A stretch of DNA of 64,000 bases from Peterkaempfera sp044755465. Lineage in GTDB: Bacteria > Actinomycetota > Actinomycetes > Streptomycetales > Streptomycetaceae. Below are positions 1 to 8,653 of this stretch, piece after piece (position 1 is the first letter of the stretch; every line of letters starts with the position of its first letter). The notes under the pieces were generated by a model. The model did not search any database. It was not told the origin of the DNA and saw only the letters and a program-made list of their open reading frames with translations. The stretch is from contig NZ_JBIVRB010000006.1 of assembly GCF_044755465.1 (NCBI RefSeq), forward strand, positions 223,112-287,111, in the 5' to 3' direction. The translations under genes and the position numbers were made by a program.

Positions 1-76
1 AGGGGTACAGGGCGACGACGGCGGCGACGGCCAGGATGGCGTGTCCGATGACGGTCTGGCGGCGGCTGGCGAGCAT
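1..76 (-). CDS. Carbohydrate ABC transporter permease, N-terminal fragment cut by window edge
   Basis: Only the first 25 codons are in the window. They begin at an ATG (complement of 74-76) and read MLASRRQTVIGHAILAVAAV, a short basic stretch followed by the start of a membrane helix, as in MalG/UgpE-type inner permeases. The start lies three bases after the stop of the upstream permease, so the two are surely co-translated. The role as second permease of a sugar importer is inferred mainly from the neighbouring permease and binding-protein genes. Confidence 0.75.
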   Translation of the reverse strand, partial: MLASRRQTVIGHAILAVAAVVALYP

Positions 77-79
77 CCG

Positions 80-1057
80 TCAGCCCTCCTTTCCACGGAC
101 CAGGCGCATGACCACTGCGGTCACCACGAGCACGACGGCGGTCAGGCAGACGCTGATCGCGGCGGCGCCGCCCACCTCGTGGGTGAGGAACGCGCCCTGG
201 TAGACGAAGACGCTGGGCACCGTGGTGGAGGTGCCGGGGCCGCCGGTGGTCGTGTTCCACACCAGGTCGAAGTTGCGCAGGGCGTAGGTGATGGTCAGGA
301 CCAGGGCGATGGAGATCTCGCCGCGCAGCGCGGGCAGGGTGACGGCGAAGAACTCCCGGATCGGGCCGCAGCCGTCGATCCGGGCGGACTCGTAGCGCTC
401 GGTGGGGATCTTCTGGGTGCCGGCCAGGAAGAGCACCATGCACAGCCCGTACATCACCCAGGTGCCGACCAGGCCGACCGACGGCAGGGCGGTGTGGTAG
501 TCACCGAGCCAGGCGCGGGCCAGCGAGCCGAGGCCGACGGCGCGCAGCACGGCGTTGAGCGGGCCTTCGATGTCGTAGATCCACCGCCAGGAGACGGCGA
601 CCACGACGGTGGCCAGGATCTGCGGCAGGAAGAGCACCGCGCGGAAGAAGCTCAGGCCGTGGACCCGGATGCGGGACATCAGGGCGGCAAGGAGCAGTCC
701 GAGCGCGACCGGCAGCAGCGCGTAGAAGACCACGAACTCCAGCGAGTGGCCGATCGCCGCGGGGATGCGGGTGTCGGACAGCAGCGCGCGGTAGTTGCCC
801 AGGCCCACCCAGCGGCCCTCGGTGATGCCGTCCCAGCGGAACAGCGAGATCCAGGCGGTCTGGCCCAGCGGCCGCAGGACGAACAGCACATAGAACACGG
901 CGGCGGGCAGCAGGTACCAGAAGGCGGGCCAGTACTGGCGGGCGGCCCAGCTCCGGATGGAGCGCCGGTTCTGGCGCGGCGGCGTGCCGGTGGCGGGGGC
1001 CCGGTCGGGGGCCTGGGGTCTGGTGGCGGCCCGCTCGGGGGCCGAGGGCGCGGTCAC
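80..1057 (-). CDS. Carbohydrate ABC transporter permease (MalF/UgpA type)
   Basis: A 325-residue membrane protein starting at GTG. It has a Pro/Arg-rich cytosolic N-terminus of about 45 residues, then six hydrophobic segments, the first near YWPAFWYLLPAAVFYVLFVL. The permease coupling loop with the EAA-like stretch (YESARIDGCGPIREFFAVTLP) lies near residue 225. It should form the membrane channel with the permease at the window edge and be fed by the lipoprotein encoded just upstream. Its GTG overlaps the TGA of the binding-protein gene by four bases. No ATPase gene is nearby; Streptomyces sugar importers of this class commonly use a shared MsiK-type ATPase encoded elsewhere (family knowledge). 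The sugar cannot be read from the sequence. Confidence 0.92.
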   Translation of the reverse strand: MTAPSAPERAATRPQAPDRAPATGTPPRQNRRSIRSWAARQYWPAFWYLLPAAVFYVLFVLRPLGQTAWISLFRWDGITEGRWVGLGNYRALLSDTRIPAAIGHSLEFVVFYALLPVALGLLLAALMSRIRVHGLSFFRAVLFLPQILATVVVAVSWRWIYDIEGPLNAVLRAVGLGSLARAWLGDYHTALPSVGLVGTWVMYGLCMVLFLAGTQKIPTERYESARIDGCGPIREFFAVTLPALRGEISIALVLTITYALRNFDLVWNTTTGGPGTSTTVPSVFVYQGAFLTHEVGGAAAISVCLTAVVLVVTAVVMRLVRGKEG

Positions 1058-2448
1058 GGGGTGCCTCCGGCGGCCGCCGCGTCCTCGCGCTGCTGGTTCT
1101 GGAACGCCTGCCAGTCGCTCTGCAGGCCGTCGGTGAACCCGCCGGGGGAGAGGCGGCCGGCGAGCAGGTCCTGGGTCTTGGCGCCGACGGTGTCGAGCAT
1201 CGTGGTGGACGCCCAGTCGAGGTAGAAGTTCTGGCCGTCGTCGGCGAGCAGTCTGAGGCCGATCCGGTTGACCTGGTCGACGACCGGGCTGGCGGCCTTG
1301 ACGCCGCCCTGGCCGGTGACCGGGGTGCGGCCGACGTCCGCGATGGTCTGGGCGAAGCCGTCGCTCATCAGCATGCCGAGGAAGGCGGTCGCCGCGGGCA
1401 GTTCCTTGGTCCTGGAGTTGATGTGCCAGCCCAGGCCGAGCGAGCCGACCGTGGCGCGGGTGCCGTCGGGCCGGGTGGGCAGGGTGAAGCCGACCCGGCC
1501 GTTCATGCTCTGCTGGAGCGCCGGGGCGTTCCATGACCCGGCGACCAGGAAGACGCCCTGGCCGTGGCTGAACTTGGCGACCGCGTCGTCGGAGCTGATG
1601 CCGTCGTAGCCCTTGCCGAACCAGCCCTGCTTCGCCCAGTCCTGCACGGTGCGGGCGGCGGCCTTGGTGCCGTCGTCGGAGATGGTGGCGCCGGGCACGC
1701 CGCTGATCCAGGAGCGTACGTCGCGGCTGGGCACGTTCTGGGCCTGGACCAGGCCGATGATCTGGCTGGCCGGGTACTTCTCGGCGTTGCCCATCATGAT
1801 CGGCTGCTGGCCGGCGGCCTTGGCGCGGGCCAGGTCGGCGGTGAACTCGGCGTAGCCGGTCGGCGGCTTGAGACCCAGCGCGGCGAGCTTGTCGGTGTTG
1901 TAGAACACCCCGACGTACTCGGTGGCGGGCGAGATGCCGTACAGGCTGCCGGAGCCGAAGATCGCGCCGTCGGGGGTCCAGCGGTACTGCTTGAGGGCCC
2001 CGTCGGTGAACGTGTTCTCCCAGCCGTAGGCGCGCATCACGTCGTCCAGCGGGCGGATCAGGCCCGCCTTGACCAGCGGGCCGTCGGTCCCGTAGCCCTG
2101 GTTGCCCTGCACCAGGTCGGGCGCGTCGCTGCCGGACATCGAGTTGACGACGGTCTTCATCAGGTCGTCGAAGCCCTTGGTGACCACGTCGACCTTGACG
2201 TTGGGGTACTTCTTCTCGTACATCGGCACGAGCGCCTTGAGGGTGGCGTCCTCTCCGGAGTCGGCGAGCACCCGCAGGGTGGTGGGACCGAGCGCGGCGA
2301 CGTCCTGGACGGTCACGGGCCGGGTGATCCTGGGGCCGGTGATCCCGGCGGAGACGGCGGCTCCGCCGCCGCCGGGGACTCCGCAGCCGGAGGCCAGCAG
2401 TCCGGCCAGGGCCACCCCCGCGGCCCCGGCCCAACGCAGATTCTTCAT
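1054..2448 (-). CDS. Sugar ABC transporter substrate-binding lipoprotein (family 1)
   Basis: A 464-residue extracellular solute-binding protein. The N-terminus MKNLRWAGAAG leads into a hydrophobic stretch and a lipobox LLASGC, with Cys22 as the predicted lipidated residue. The mature part has the family 1 fold signature: a strand motif LRVLADSG, then KYPNVKVDVV near residue 90, and GNQGYGTDG followed by VKAGLIRPLDD. It would capture a sugar outside the cell and deliver it to the two permeases downstream. The start is the ATG preceded by AGCAAGG. It is first of the transport genes and lies 112 bp after the isomerase gene, so it probably belongs to the same operon as the sugar-modifying enzymes. 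The ligand is unknown. Confidence 0.93.
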   Translation of the reverse strand: MKNLRWAGAAGVALAGLLASGCGVPGGGGAAVSAGITGPRITRPVTVQDVAALGPTTLRVLADSGEDATLKALVPMYEKKYPNVKVDVVTKGFDDLMKTVVNSMSGSDAPDLVQGNQGYGTDGPLVKAGLIRPLDDVMRAYGWENTFTDGALKQYRWTPDGAIFGSGSLYGISPATEYVGVFYNTDKLAALGLKPPTGYAEFTADLARAKAAGQQPIMMGNAEKYPASQIIGLVQAQNVPSRDVRSWISGVPGATISDDGTKAAARTVQDWAKQGWFGKGYDGISSDDAVAKFSHGQGVFLVAGSWNAPALQQSMNGRVGFTLPTRPDGTRATVGSLGLGWHINSRTKELPAATAFLGMLMSDGFAQTIADVGRTPVTGQGGVKAASPVVDQVNRIGLRLLADDGQNFYLDWASTTMLDTVGAKTQDLLAGRLSPGGFTDGLQSDWQAFQNQQREDAAAAGGTP

Positions 2449-2560
2449 CCTTGCTCCACTTCGGGTCCGCATGGGCGGACCGGGAAGGTGCCCCGGGGCG
2501 TGCGGCCGGCCGCCGGCGTCGCCGCGCGGCGGGCGGGTGCCCCGGGCCACCGGGGGTGAT

Positions 2561-3532
2561 TCAGGAGTGGGCGGCCACCTTGGCGGCGAGCCAGGCCCGG
2601 TTGGCCGCCTGCTCGGCGGCGACCTGCGGGTAATCGGCGGCGGGGGTGGGCGCCCGGTCCTGCTCGACCAGCAGCCAGCCCCGGTAGCCGCCGCGCAGCA
2701 GGTCGGCCAGGAAGGCGTCGATGTCGACATCGCCGTCGCCGAACGGCACGCACACCTGCGCCCACCATTCGTCGAAGTCCGTGCGTCCGGTCGCCTTGGC
2801 GTCGGCGAGCACGGCGGTGCGTACGTCCTTGACGTGCACGTGGTTGATCCGTTCGCGCCAGGCCCGCAGGCACTGCACGGGGTCGCCGCCGGCCAGCTGG
2901 ATGTGCGCGATGTCGAGGGTGAGGCCGACCTCGGTGAGGGCGAGCAGCCGCTCGACCTCCCACGGCGACTCGATGAAGGTGCTGATGTGCGGGTGGAAGG
3001 AGGGGCGCAGCCCGTATGAGCGGGCCATCGCGACGGCGCGCTCGGACAGCCGGGCCAGGCGCTCCCAGCCGGCCTCGTCCAGGGCGAGGGAGCGGTCGTC
3101 CCAGGGCCTGGCGGGGTGGTGCAGCAGCGTCTCGCTGCCCTCGTCGGCCAGGATGGCCAGCGGTGCCTGGTCGGCGCCGACCCCTGCGGCCTCGGCGCAG
3201 GCCGCCAGTTCACGGCAGGTCAGCTCCATGCGGGCCAGATCGTGCTCCACGACGTCGTCGCCGAGGGCGTAGTGCACGGGGATGTAGGCGCCCACCGCGG
3301 CCAGCCGGTGCTCGGTGAAGAGCGCGGCGGTCTGCTCGGGGGTACCGAAGAAGCCGGGCGGGCCGAGTTCGCTGCCCTGGTAGCCGGCCTCGGCCATGGA
3401 CGCCAGCAGGGCGCCCGGGGCGGCCCCGGGGCCGCCGGCGGCGTCGCCGTACACGCCGTAGCTCACCGGTGCGTTGCCGATCAGGATGCCGTCGGGCAGG
3501 CCGGCGGCGGGGGGCGCGGCGGGGCCGGTCAT
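2561..3532 (-). CDS. Sugar phosphate isomerase/epimerase family protein (IolE/inosose dehydratase-like TIM barrel)
   Basis: A 323-residue protein of the xylose isomerase-like TIM barrel superfamily. The opening strand ILIGNAPVSYGVYGD resembles the IolE/inosose dehydratase start, and metal-ligand segments follow: SEL near residue 54, FHPHIST near 180, DIAHIQLAGGD near 207 and NHVHVKDV near 225. These enzymes isomerise, epimerise or dehydrate sugars or inositols in the cytosol using a divalent metal. Its ATG overlaps the stop of the oxidoreductase gene (ATGA), so the two are translationally coupled and likely act on the same imported compound. Myo-inositol, a rare ketose or a sugar acid are all possible; the sequence alone does not decide. 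Confidence 0.85.
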   Translation of the reverse strand: MTGPAAPPAAGLPDGILIGNAPVSYGVYGDAAGGPGAAPGALLASMAEAGYQGSELGPPGFFGTPEQTAALFTEHRLAAVGAYIPVHYALGDDVVEHDLARMELTCRELAACAEAAGVGADQAPLAILADEGSETLLHHPARPWDDRSLALDEAGWERLARLSERAVAMARSYGLRPSFHPHISTFIESPWEVERLLALTEVGLTLDIAHIQLAGGDPVQCLRAWRERINHVHVKDVRTAVLADAKATGRTDFDEWWAQVCVPFGDGDVDIDAFLADLLRGGYRGWLLVEQDRAPTPAADYPQVAAEQAANRAWLAAKVAAHS

Positions 3533-4683
3533 GCGGTGGCCTCCTTCGCGGCCTCGCCGCCGACCGCGATGCCCGCCTGTGCGGCGAGCGCGGCGACCAG
3601 CGCCTGGAGGCAGCGCACGTCCTCGGCGGCACCTGCGGCGCCGGAGCGGACCGGGGCCTGGCCGTGCACCGCCTTGGCGAACTCCTCCAACTGGCGGACG
3701 AACCCGGTGTCATAGCCGTGCCGCGCGGTGGTGTCCCGGCGCAGCGCGCCCTCGGCGCGCTCCACGCGCAGGGTGGAGCGGGCGTCCGCCAGGTAGGGGG
3801 CGGCCAGGTCCAGCCGGAGCCGGCCGTCGCGGGCGAGTACGGCGATCTCCTCGCCGTACTCGGGGTGGTCCGGCAGCCAGTTCCAGTTCAGGACCAGCCG
3901 GGCGCCGTCGCCCAGCGGCGCGGTGGCCAGCAGGCACGGCGGCTCTCCCTGGACCGGCCACGGCCACAGCTGGGCGGTGTCGAAGGCGGTGGGCAGCGTG
4001 AAGCCGAGCGCACGCAGTACGGACAGCTCGTGGATCACCGAGCCGTTGAGCACGTCCCGGTAGTAGCGGCCGAGTTCGGCCGGGACGTCGCCGAGGGCGT
4101 CCACGGTCCGCGCGGCCTCGTAGGAGATCGCCTCGGCGATCACGGAGGTGTCCGCGTCATCGGCCGGCGGGGCCATCCGCAGATGCTCCACCTGCGGCTC
4201 GTCCGCGGGGTGCAGCACGGTGACCCGTACCGTGCGGGGGGTGTCCAGCGCGGCGAGCTCGGCGGCGGCCACCTCGGTCAGCGGGTCGTACATCTTCATG
4301 TAGCCGACCTGGAGGACCAGACCCTCGGCCTCGGCGAGCGCGCCGAGCTCCGCGGCCTCGGCCACGGTCAGGCAGAGCGGCTTCTCGGCCAGGACGTGCT
4401 TGCCCGCCTCCAGTGCGGCGCGGGCGGCCTGGGCGTGGGTGCCGGGGGTGGCCAGCAGCACCGCGTCGACCGAGTCGTCGGCCAGCACGTCCTCGTAGCG
4501 GTGCGTGGCCCGTACGCCCACGCCGGCGCGGGCGGCGACCTGCGCCGCGCGGGAGGGCGACAGGTCGCACACGACGGCTGGTTCGAACAGCGTGTGGAGG
4601 CGCTGGACGGCAGGCAGGTGGACCGACTGGGAGATCGTCCCGGCGCCGATGACGGCGAGACGGACCGGTGGACGTGGCGGCAT
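3529..4683 (-). CDS. Gfo/Idh/MocA family NAD(P)-dependent oxidoreductase
   Basis: A 384-residue protein. The N-terminal Rossmann domain shows LAVIGAGTISQSVHLPAV, and AEKPLCLTV near residue 100 is the conserved EKP motif of the family. A YMKMYDP loop near 129 begins the substrate domain. Members oxidise sugars, inositols or their 1-keto forms with NAD(P). It is the first gene of the minus-strand sugar operon, reading away from the GntR gene, and is followed with a 4-base overlap by the TIM-barrel isomerase. The chosen ATG is the first in frame; the reading frame does not extend usefully upstream. Inositol or glucoside dehydrogenase activity is plausible but unproven. Confidence 0.9.
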   Translation of the reverse strand: MPPRPPVRLAVIGAGTISQSVHLPAVQRLHTLFEPAVVCDLSPSRAAQVAARAGVGVRATHRYEDVLADDSVDAVLLATPGTHAQAARAALEAGKHVLAEKPLCLTVAEAAELGALAEAEGLVLQVGYMKMYDPLTEVAAAELAALDTPRTVRVTVLHPADEPQVEHLRMAPPADDADTSVIAEAISYEAARTVDALGDVPAELGRYYRDVLNGSVIHELSVLRALGFTLPTAFDTAQLWPWPVQGEPPCLLATAPLGDGARLVLNWNWLPDHPEYGEEIAVLARDGRLRLDLAAPYLADARSTLRVERAEGALRRDTTARHGYDTGFVRQLEEFAKAVHGQAPVRSGAAGAAEDVRCLQALVAALAAQAGIAVGGEAAKEATA

Positions 4684-4754
4684 CGAGGCTCCTCGGCTCG
4701 GGTGCGGCGCGCGGCGTCGGCGCGGTCGCAGTCCCGGATGTGGGGTGGCACGGG

Positions 4755-4799
4755 AGTGGGTGGCTCAGGGGTGGGTGGTTCAGGGGTGGGTGGCTGCCG
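4755..4799 (+). repeat. Three tandem 15-bp G-rich repeats
   Basis: Three near-identical copies of a unit close to GGTGGGTGGCTCAGG run head to tail in the leader of the minus-strand oxidoreductase gene, 70 to 115 bp before its start. Copies differ at one to three positions. It may be a slippage minisatellite; no function is evident. Confidence 0.8.
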
Positions 4800-4885
4800 G
4801 AAGGCGGGCGCACACCTCAGACGGAAGATTGCCTTCCGCTTTGGGTATGCCGGGATCATGTCCTACGTCAGGCCAGTCAGTCCAG

Positions 4886-4911
4886 TGGTTAGACCAGATT
4901 TTTATCTGGTC
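4886..4911. promoter_or_regulatory. Overlapping palindromes, predicted GntR operator in the divergent promoter region
   Basis: TGGTTAGACCA (4886-4896) resembles a DasR/GntR dre-type site with one base missing from its centre. It overlaps a perfect inverted repeat GACCAGATTTTTATCTGGTC (4892-4911; 8-bp arms, 4-base loop). Two more CTGGT half-sites follow at about 4917 and 4926. The site is 34 bp before the GntR start and about 200 bp before the divergent oxidoreductase gene, where an autoregulatory operator controlling both sides would be expected. HutC-subfamily GntR proteins bind such GT...AC palindromes; assignment to this regulator is inferred. Confidence 0.65.
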
Positions 4912-4944
4912 CGGAAACTGGTTGCTCTGGTACGGTCCTGAGCC

Positions 4945-5715
4945 GTGACCACGCATGACGCACCGGCCTCGCCGGCCCTCCCCGCCCCCACCGCGACGGC
5001 CGGGCCCGCCGTCCAGATCGCCTGCCGTGCGCTCGGGCAGCTCCTGGACCGCCGGGCGTGGGCCCCCGGCAGCCAGTTGCCCGGCGAACGCGCCCTTGCC
5101 GAGCGGGTCGGGGTGAGCCGCAGCAGCCTGCGCCAGGCCCTCGCCCTCCTGGAGGCCGAGGGACGGGTGCACTCCTCCCCGCAGCGCGGCTGGTTCGTCG
5201 CCACCGACATGGTCAGCGAACCGCCCAGTGTGCTGAGGAGCTTCACCGACATCGCCCGCGAGCGGGGCCTGACCGCCACCGCCCGCCTCCTGCGCCGCCA
5301 CGTCCGCCCGGCCGGCTACGAGGAGTCGGCCCGGCTGCGGATCGCACCCGCCACCGAAGTCCTGGAGATCGTCCGGGTGCGCGGTCTGGACGACGTACCG
5401 GTGTGCGTGGACACCACCGTGCTGGTGCGGTCACGCACCCGGGCCCTGGAGGACGTCGACCTGACGGACCGCTCACTCTTCGCGGAGCTGGAGCAGCGGG
5501 CCGGAGTGCGCGTCATGCACAGCACGTACACGGTGCGGGCCGACGGCGCCCAGCAGGAGGAGGCGGAACTGCTGCGCGTACCGCTGGGCACACCGGTACT
5601 GGTCGGCGAAGAGGTCACCTACGACCAGAACGACACCCCGGTACTCCTCGGCCGGGCCGTCTACCGCGGTGACGCCTACCGCCTTGAGGCGACCCTGCAC
5701 CGCAACTCCGACTGA
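4945..5715 (+). CDS. GntR-family transcriptional regulator (HutC/UTRA type)
   Basis: A 256-residue regulator starting at GTG. Residues about 25-90 form the winged helix: PGERALAERVGVSRSSLRQA is the recognition region and GRVHSSPQRGWFV the wing. Residues about 105-250 are a UTRA effector-binding domain with the usual VRGLDDVPV and late DTPVLLGRAVYRGD stretches. Such proteins bind a phosphorylated sugar or similar metabolite and release DNA. It is divergent from the sugar operon and followed by a ROK gene, so it likely senses the imported sugar or its phosphate and controls both directions through the palindromes just upstream. Confidence 0.92.
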   Translation: MTTHDAPASPALPAPTATAGPAVQIACRALGQLLDRRAWAPGSQLPGERALAERVGVSRSSLRQALALLEAEGRVHSSPQRGWFVATDMVSEPPSVLRSFTDIARERGLTATARLLRRHVRPAGYEESARLRIAPATEVLEIVRVRGLDDVPVCVDTTVLVRSRTRALEDVDLTDRSLFAELEQRAGVRVMHSTYTVRADGAQQEEAELLRVPLGTPVLVGEEVTYDQNDTPVLLGRAVYRGDAYRLEATLHRNSD

Positions 5716-5766
5716 CCCCCCGCCCGCACCCGCACCCGCCCCGCACCTCCGGAGAACACGCGCCCC

Positions 5767-6714
5767 GTGAACACCAGCCAACCCCCCGCGCGCCCCCGGC
5801 CCCCCGCCGACCGGGCCGTCGCCGCCCTGGACATCGGCGGCACCAAGATCGCCGCCGGCCTCGTCGCCCCGGACGGCACCCTGCTGCACCACCGCGAACT
5901 GCCCACCCCCCGCACGACCGGCGACCTGCGCGACCCCGGCCTGGCCGGCACCGCCGAAGCCGCCCGGACCATCCTCGCCGACGCCGCCCGACTCGGCCTG
6001 ACCGTCACCGGCCTCGGCGCCGGCTTCCCCGAGTACGTCGACGCCGACGGCCGTCTCACCAGCCGGGAAGTCCTCGACTGGGACACCCAGCCCGCCGCCC
6101 TGCTCACCGCCCACACCCCGCCCGGCCTACCGGTCGCCGTCGACTCCGACGTCCGCTGCGGCGCCCTCGGCGAAGCACGGCACGGCGCCGGCCGGCACCT
6201 GCCCGACTTCCTCTACATCTCCCTCGGCACCGGACTGTCCTCCACCCTCGTCATCAACGGCCGGCCCCTCACCGGACGGCGCGGCGAAGCGATAGCACTC
6301 GGCGAACTCGAAGTGCCCGCCTCCGTCGACCCCCACTGGCACGGCACCCTTGAGCAGTACTGCTCCGGCCGCGGCATCGCCCAGCGGCACACCACCGCCA
6401 CCGGCACCCCCACCCCCGGCGCACGCGAGGTCAGCCACCTCGCCCACAGCGGAGACCACACCGCCGCACACATCCTGACCACCGCCGGCCAGGCCCTCGG
6501 CACCGTCCTCGCCCACCTGGTCCGGCTCCTCGACCCCACCGCGATCGTCCTCGGCGGCGGCCTCGGCACCACCTCCGGACCACTCCACACCGCCCTGCAC
6601 ACCGCCTACACCCACACCACCCGCAGCCGCCCCAACCCCCCGCCCATCCACCCCCCGACCCTCGGCCCCCGAGCCCCCCTCATCGGCGCCGCCACCCTCA
6701 CCGCCTCCTGGTGA
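5767..6714 (+). CDS. ROK family sugar kinase-like protein lacking the usual zinc motif
   Basis: A 315-residue cytosolic protein of the ROK (repressor, ORF, kinase) family. The N-terminal phosphate loop reads AALDIGGTKIAAGLV, the adenosine/phosphate region contains DSDVRCGALGEARHGAG and YISLGTGLSST, and the C-terminal half has IVLGGGLG. There is no winged helix, so it is of kinase rather than repressor type. Most ROK sugar kinases carry a GH...CxCGxxGCxE zinc site. Here the corresponding region reads LGELEVPASVD...LEQYCSGRG, with neither the CxCG pair nor the GH. The GTG start follows a CGGAGA site 51 bp after the GntR gene. It probably phosphorylates, or senses, the sugar handled by the divergent operon. 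Confidence 0.85.
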   Translation: MNTSQPPARPRPPADRAVAALDIGGTKIAAGLVAPDGTLLHHRELPTPRTTGDLRDPGLAGTAEAARTILADAARLGLTVTGLGAGFPEYVDADGRLTSREVLDWDTQPAALLTAHTPPGLPVAVDSDVRCGALGEARHGAGRHLPDFLYISLGTGLSSTLVINGRPLTGRRGEAIALGELEVPASVDPHWHGTLEQYCSGRGIAQRHTTATGTPTPGAREVSHLAHSGDHTAAHILTTAGQALGTVLAHLVRLLDPTAIVLGGGLGTTSGPLHTALHTAYTHTTRSRPNPPPIHPPTLGPRAPLIGAATLTASW

Positions 6715-6851
6715 CGGGGTCAGGCCGTTGCGGTGTGCAAGGTGTCCGTCGTCCCCCGATCGAGCTGTTTGAACGGGGGCCGTGCACTCGTCCGGGTCAA
6801 CTGCGGTGCATACCGCTGCTGTTGCGGCCGAGGAGCAGGACATTGGCGGGT

Positions 6852-8147
6852 ATGCAGCATCCAGATGAGAGCACAGAACGAGCCGTACGGCGCGTCGGTG
6901 GCCGGCGGGGGCTGATCGCACTGGTGGTGGGCGCCCTGTGCGCCACCTTCCTGCTGGCGTCCGGCGGAAGCGCGTCCGCTGCGCCGCCGGACACGAACCG
7001 CATGGCGACCTGGAACATGCAGCGGCTGGCCGGCCGGTGGACGTACGCGCTGGACCTGTCCGACCGCGCAAGCGTCGTGGCCCTGCAAGAGGCGTCCGTC
7101 ACACCGCCCGCCGGGGCCGTATCGCTCGGCCGCATCGGGCGCAACATCCGCGCCTACCGGATTCCCGCCACCCGCACCCGGGGCGAGCGGTACCTGTACA
7201 TCCTCCACCAGGGCGCCCATCCGGCCCGGGGCGTGAACCCGGCCATGATCACCTCCTTCCGGCCGGACCGGGTCGAGGAGATCCCCGGCGTCCACCGGTC
7301 CGCCCTCGGCGTCGTCCGCAGTGCGGACAACACCCTGTTCGCCTCCATCCACGCCAGCGCCCAGGGCGGCACGGACGCCGCCTCCCTCGTGCGCCGGGTC
7401 AGCAGCAGGACCAGGGCGCTGGGCCTGGCCAACTGGGTGGTGCTGGGCGACTTCAACCGCGCCCCCCGCTCCCTGCCCGTCGGCGGCAGCACCGGCATCC
7501 CGGCGAACTCGCACATCTACGAGAGCGGCGGACCCACCCAGCTCAGCGGCGGCCGCCTCGACTACGCCGTCTCCAACGTACTGACCCAGAACTGGCAGGC
7601 CGCCAGGGGCAACCCCCGGGGCAGCGACCACTGGCCCATCACCTTCTCCTCGCTGCGCGCCGGAGCCGGCCCGGCCCGGTTCACCCTCGGGGACAACGGA
7701 GGCAACGGCAGCGTCCTGGACGTCTACCAGGCACGGAAGGCCAACGGAACGCACATCATCCTCTACCACCCCGACGGCGGCACCAACCAGCTGTGGACGC
7801 TGCGCCCCGACGGCTACCGCAACAGGTCCGACCGCATCGTCAGCGTGAACAGCGGCAAGTGCCTGGACGTCGACAACGGCACCGCCAGCAAGGAAGGCTC
7901 CCGGATGAACATCTGGGCCTGCCACCGGAACGGCAACACCACCGACACCCAGAACTTCATCCTGGAACACCCCCTCCCGCTCTTCCCGAACCTCACGACC
8001 ATCACTGACGAGGCGACCTCCTACCTGCTGAATGTCGCAGGCAACGGCACCGCCGACGGCACCCCCGTCATCCAGTACGCACAGCAGTACGGACCGCTGC
8101 CCTTCCCGGCCGACAACGAGGCCTTCTACCTCCATCCCGTGAGCTGA
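6852..8147 (+). CDS. Secreted CdtB-like endonuclease fused to a ricin B-type lectin domain
   Basis: A 431-residue secreted protein. Residues 1-43 are a twin-arginine-poor but basic signal peptide (GGRRGLIALVVGALCATFLL, cleavage likely after ASA). The DNase I-like domain follows: MATWNMQ at 51-57, LQE near 82, GDFNR near 199 and SDHWP at 258-262. These are the metal and catalytic positions of the endonuclease/exonuclease/phosphatase fold, and the TWNMQ opening is typical of cytolethal distending toxin subunit B. From about 280 to the end there is a Ricin B-type trefoil with repeated QLWTL/NSGKCLDV blocks. Upstream in-frame codons exist back to 6711 but are not signal-like. It may act on nucleic acid or phospholipid outside the cell; partner and target are unknown. 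Confidence 0.88.
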   Translation: MQHPDESTERAVRRVGGRRGLIALVVGALCATFLLASGGSASAAPPDTNRMATWNMQRLAGRWTYALDLSDRASVVALQEASVTPPAGAVSLGRIGRNIRAYRIPATRTRGERYLYILHQGAHPARGVNPAMITSFRPDRVEEIPGVHRSALGVVRSADNTLFASIHASAQGGTDAASLVRRVSSRTRALGLANWVVLGDFNRAPRSLPVGGSTGIPANSHIYESGGPTQLSGGRLDYAVSNVLTQNWQAARGNPRGSDHWPITFSSLRAGAGPARFTLGDNGGNGSVLDVYQARKANGTHIILYHPDGGTNQLWTLRPDGYRNRSDRIVSVNSGKCLDVDNGTASKEGSRMNIWACHRNGNTTDTQNFILEHPLPLFPNLTTITDEATSYLLNVAGNGTADGTPVIQYAQQYGPLPFPADNEAFYLHPVS

Positions 8148-8164
8148 CCCCACCCCTCGGTGCC

Positions 8165-8195
8165 TGCGGCAGGCCGACACTCTCGGCCTGCCGCA
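8165..8195 (+). terminator. Strong hairpin terminator after the CdtB-like gene
   Basis: A perfect 13-bp stem, TGCGGCAGGCCGA paired with TCGGCCTGCCGCA, with a 5-base loop, starts 18 bp after the stop codon. There is no T-run, as is common in Streptomyces. Confidence 0.8.
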
Positions 8196-8653
8196 GACAC
8201 CTGAGGCGACGTTCCCAAGCCTTGTGACAGCGAGCCCGGCGGCCGTGCCTCAGAGCTTCCCCTCGGCCTCGGCGTCACCGCCATCCGGTCCGTCGTCGCC
8301 CGGGGAAGCGGCCGGTGCGGCGCCTGCCAGGCCCTGCGGATTCGTCGCACCGGAGTGGCCGGGCACGATCGTCCACTCCGATGCGATGGGGACCACGGCG
8401 ACAGCAGGGGCGGGAGAATGATGAGGGGCTCACGACCCGGGGGGTTGGCGCTGCTGACGGTGCGCGCGCCCCGCCGCGCCCGCTTCCGGCCACCACTGCG
8501 GAGATGCACGGCGCCGTCGACGGCTACTACGACGCGGTCGAACTTGCCTGGCTGCCCGCACCTACGAGGATGCCGGGAAGTGACTGGCCGCCCAGCGCCT
8601 GGTCCTCGGTCGCGGTGCGGTGACCCGCACAGAACGCGAGAAGATCTGCAGCG
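8196..8653. other. Gene-poor stretch
   Basis: About 460 bp in which no frame on either strand looks like a conserved protein. Open frames are short or are GC-driven shadows. The left end follows the terminator; the right end runs into the truncated minus-strand gene. Confidence 0.5.

Noticed and set aside
80..2434. 784-codon minus frame covering permease and binding protein
   Set aside because: Only the last 325 codons are the permease. The upstream part is the shifted frame of the binding-protein gene and is Arg/Pro-rich.
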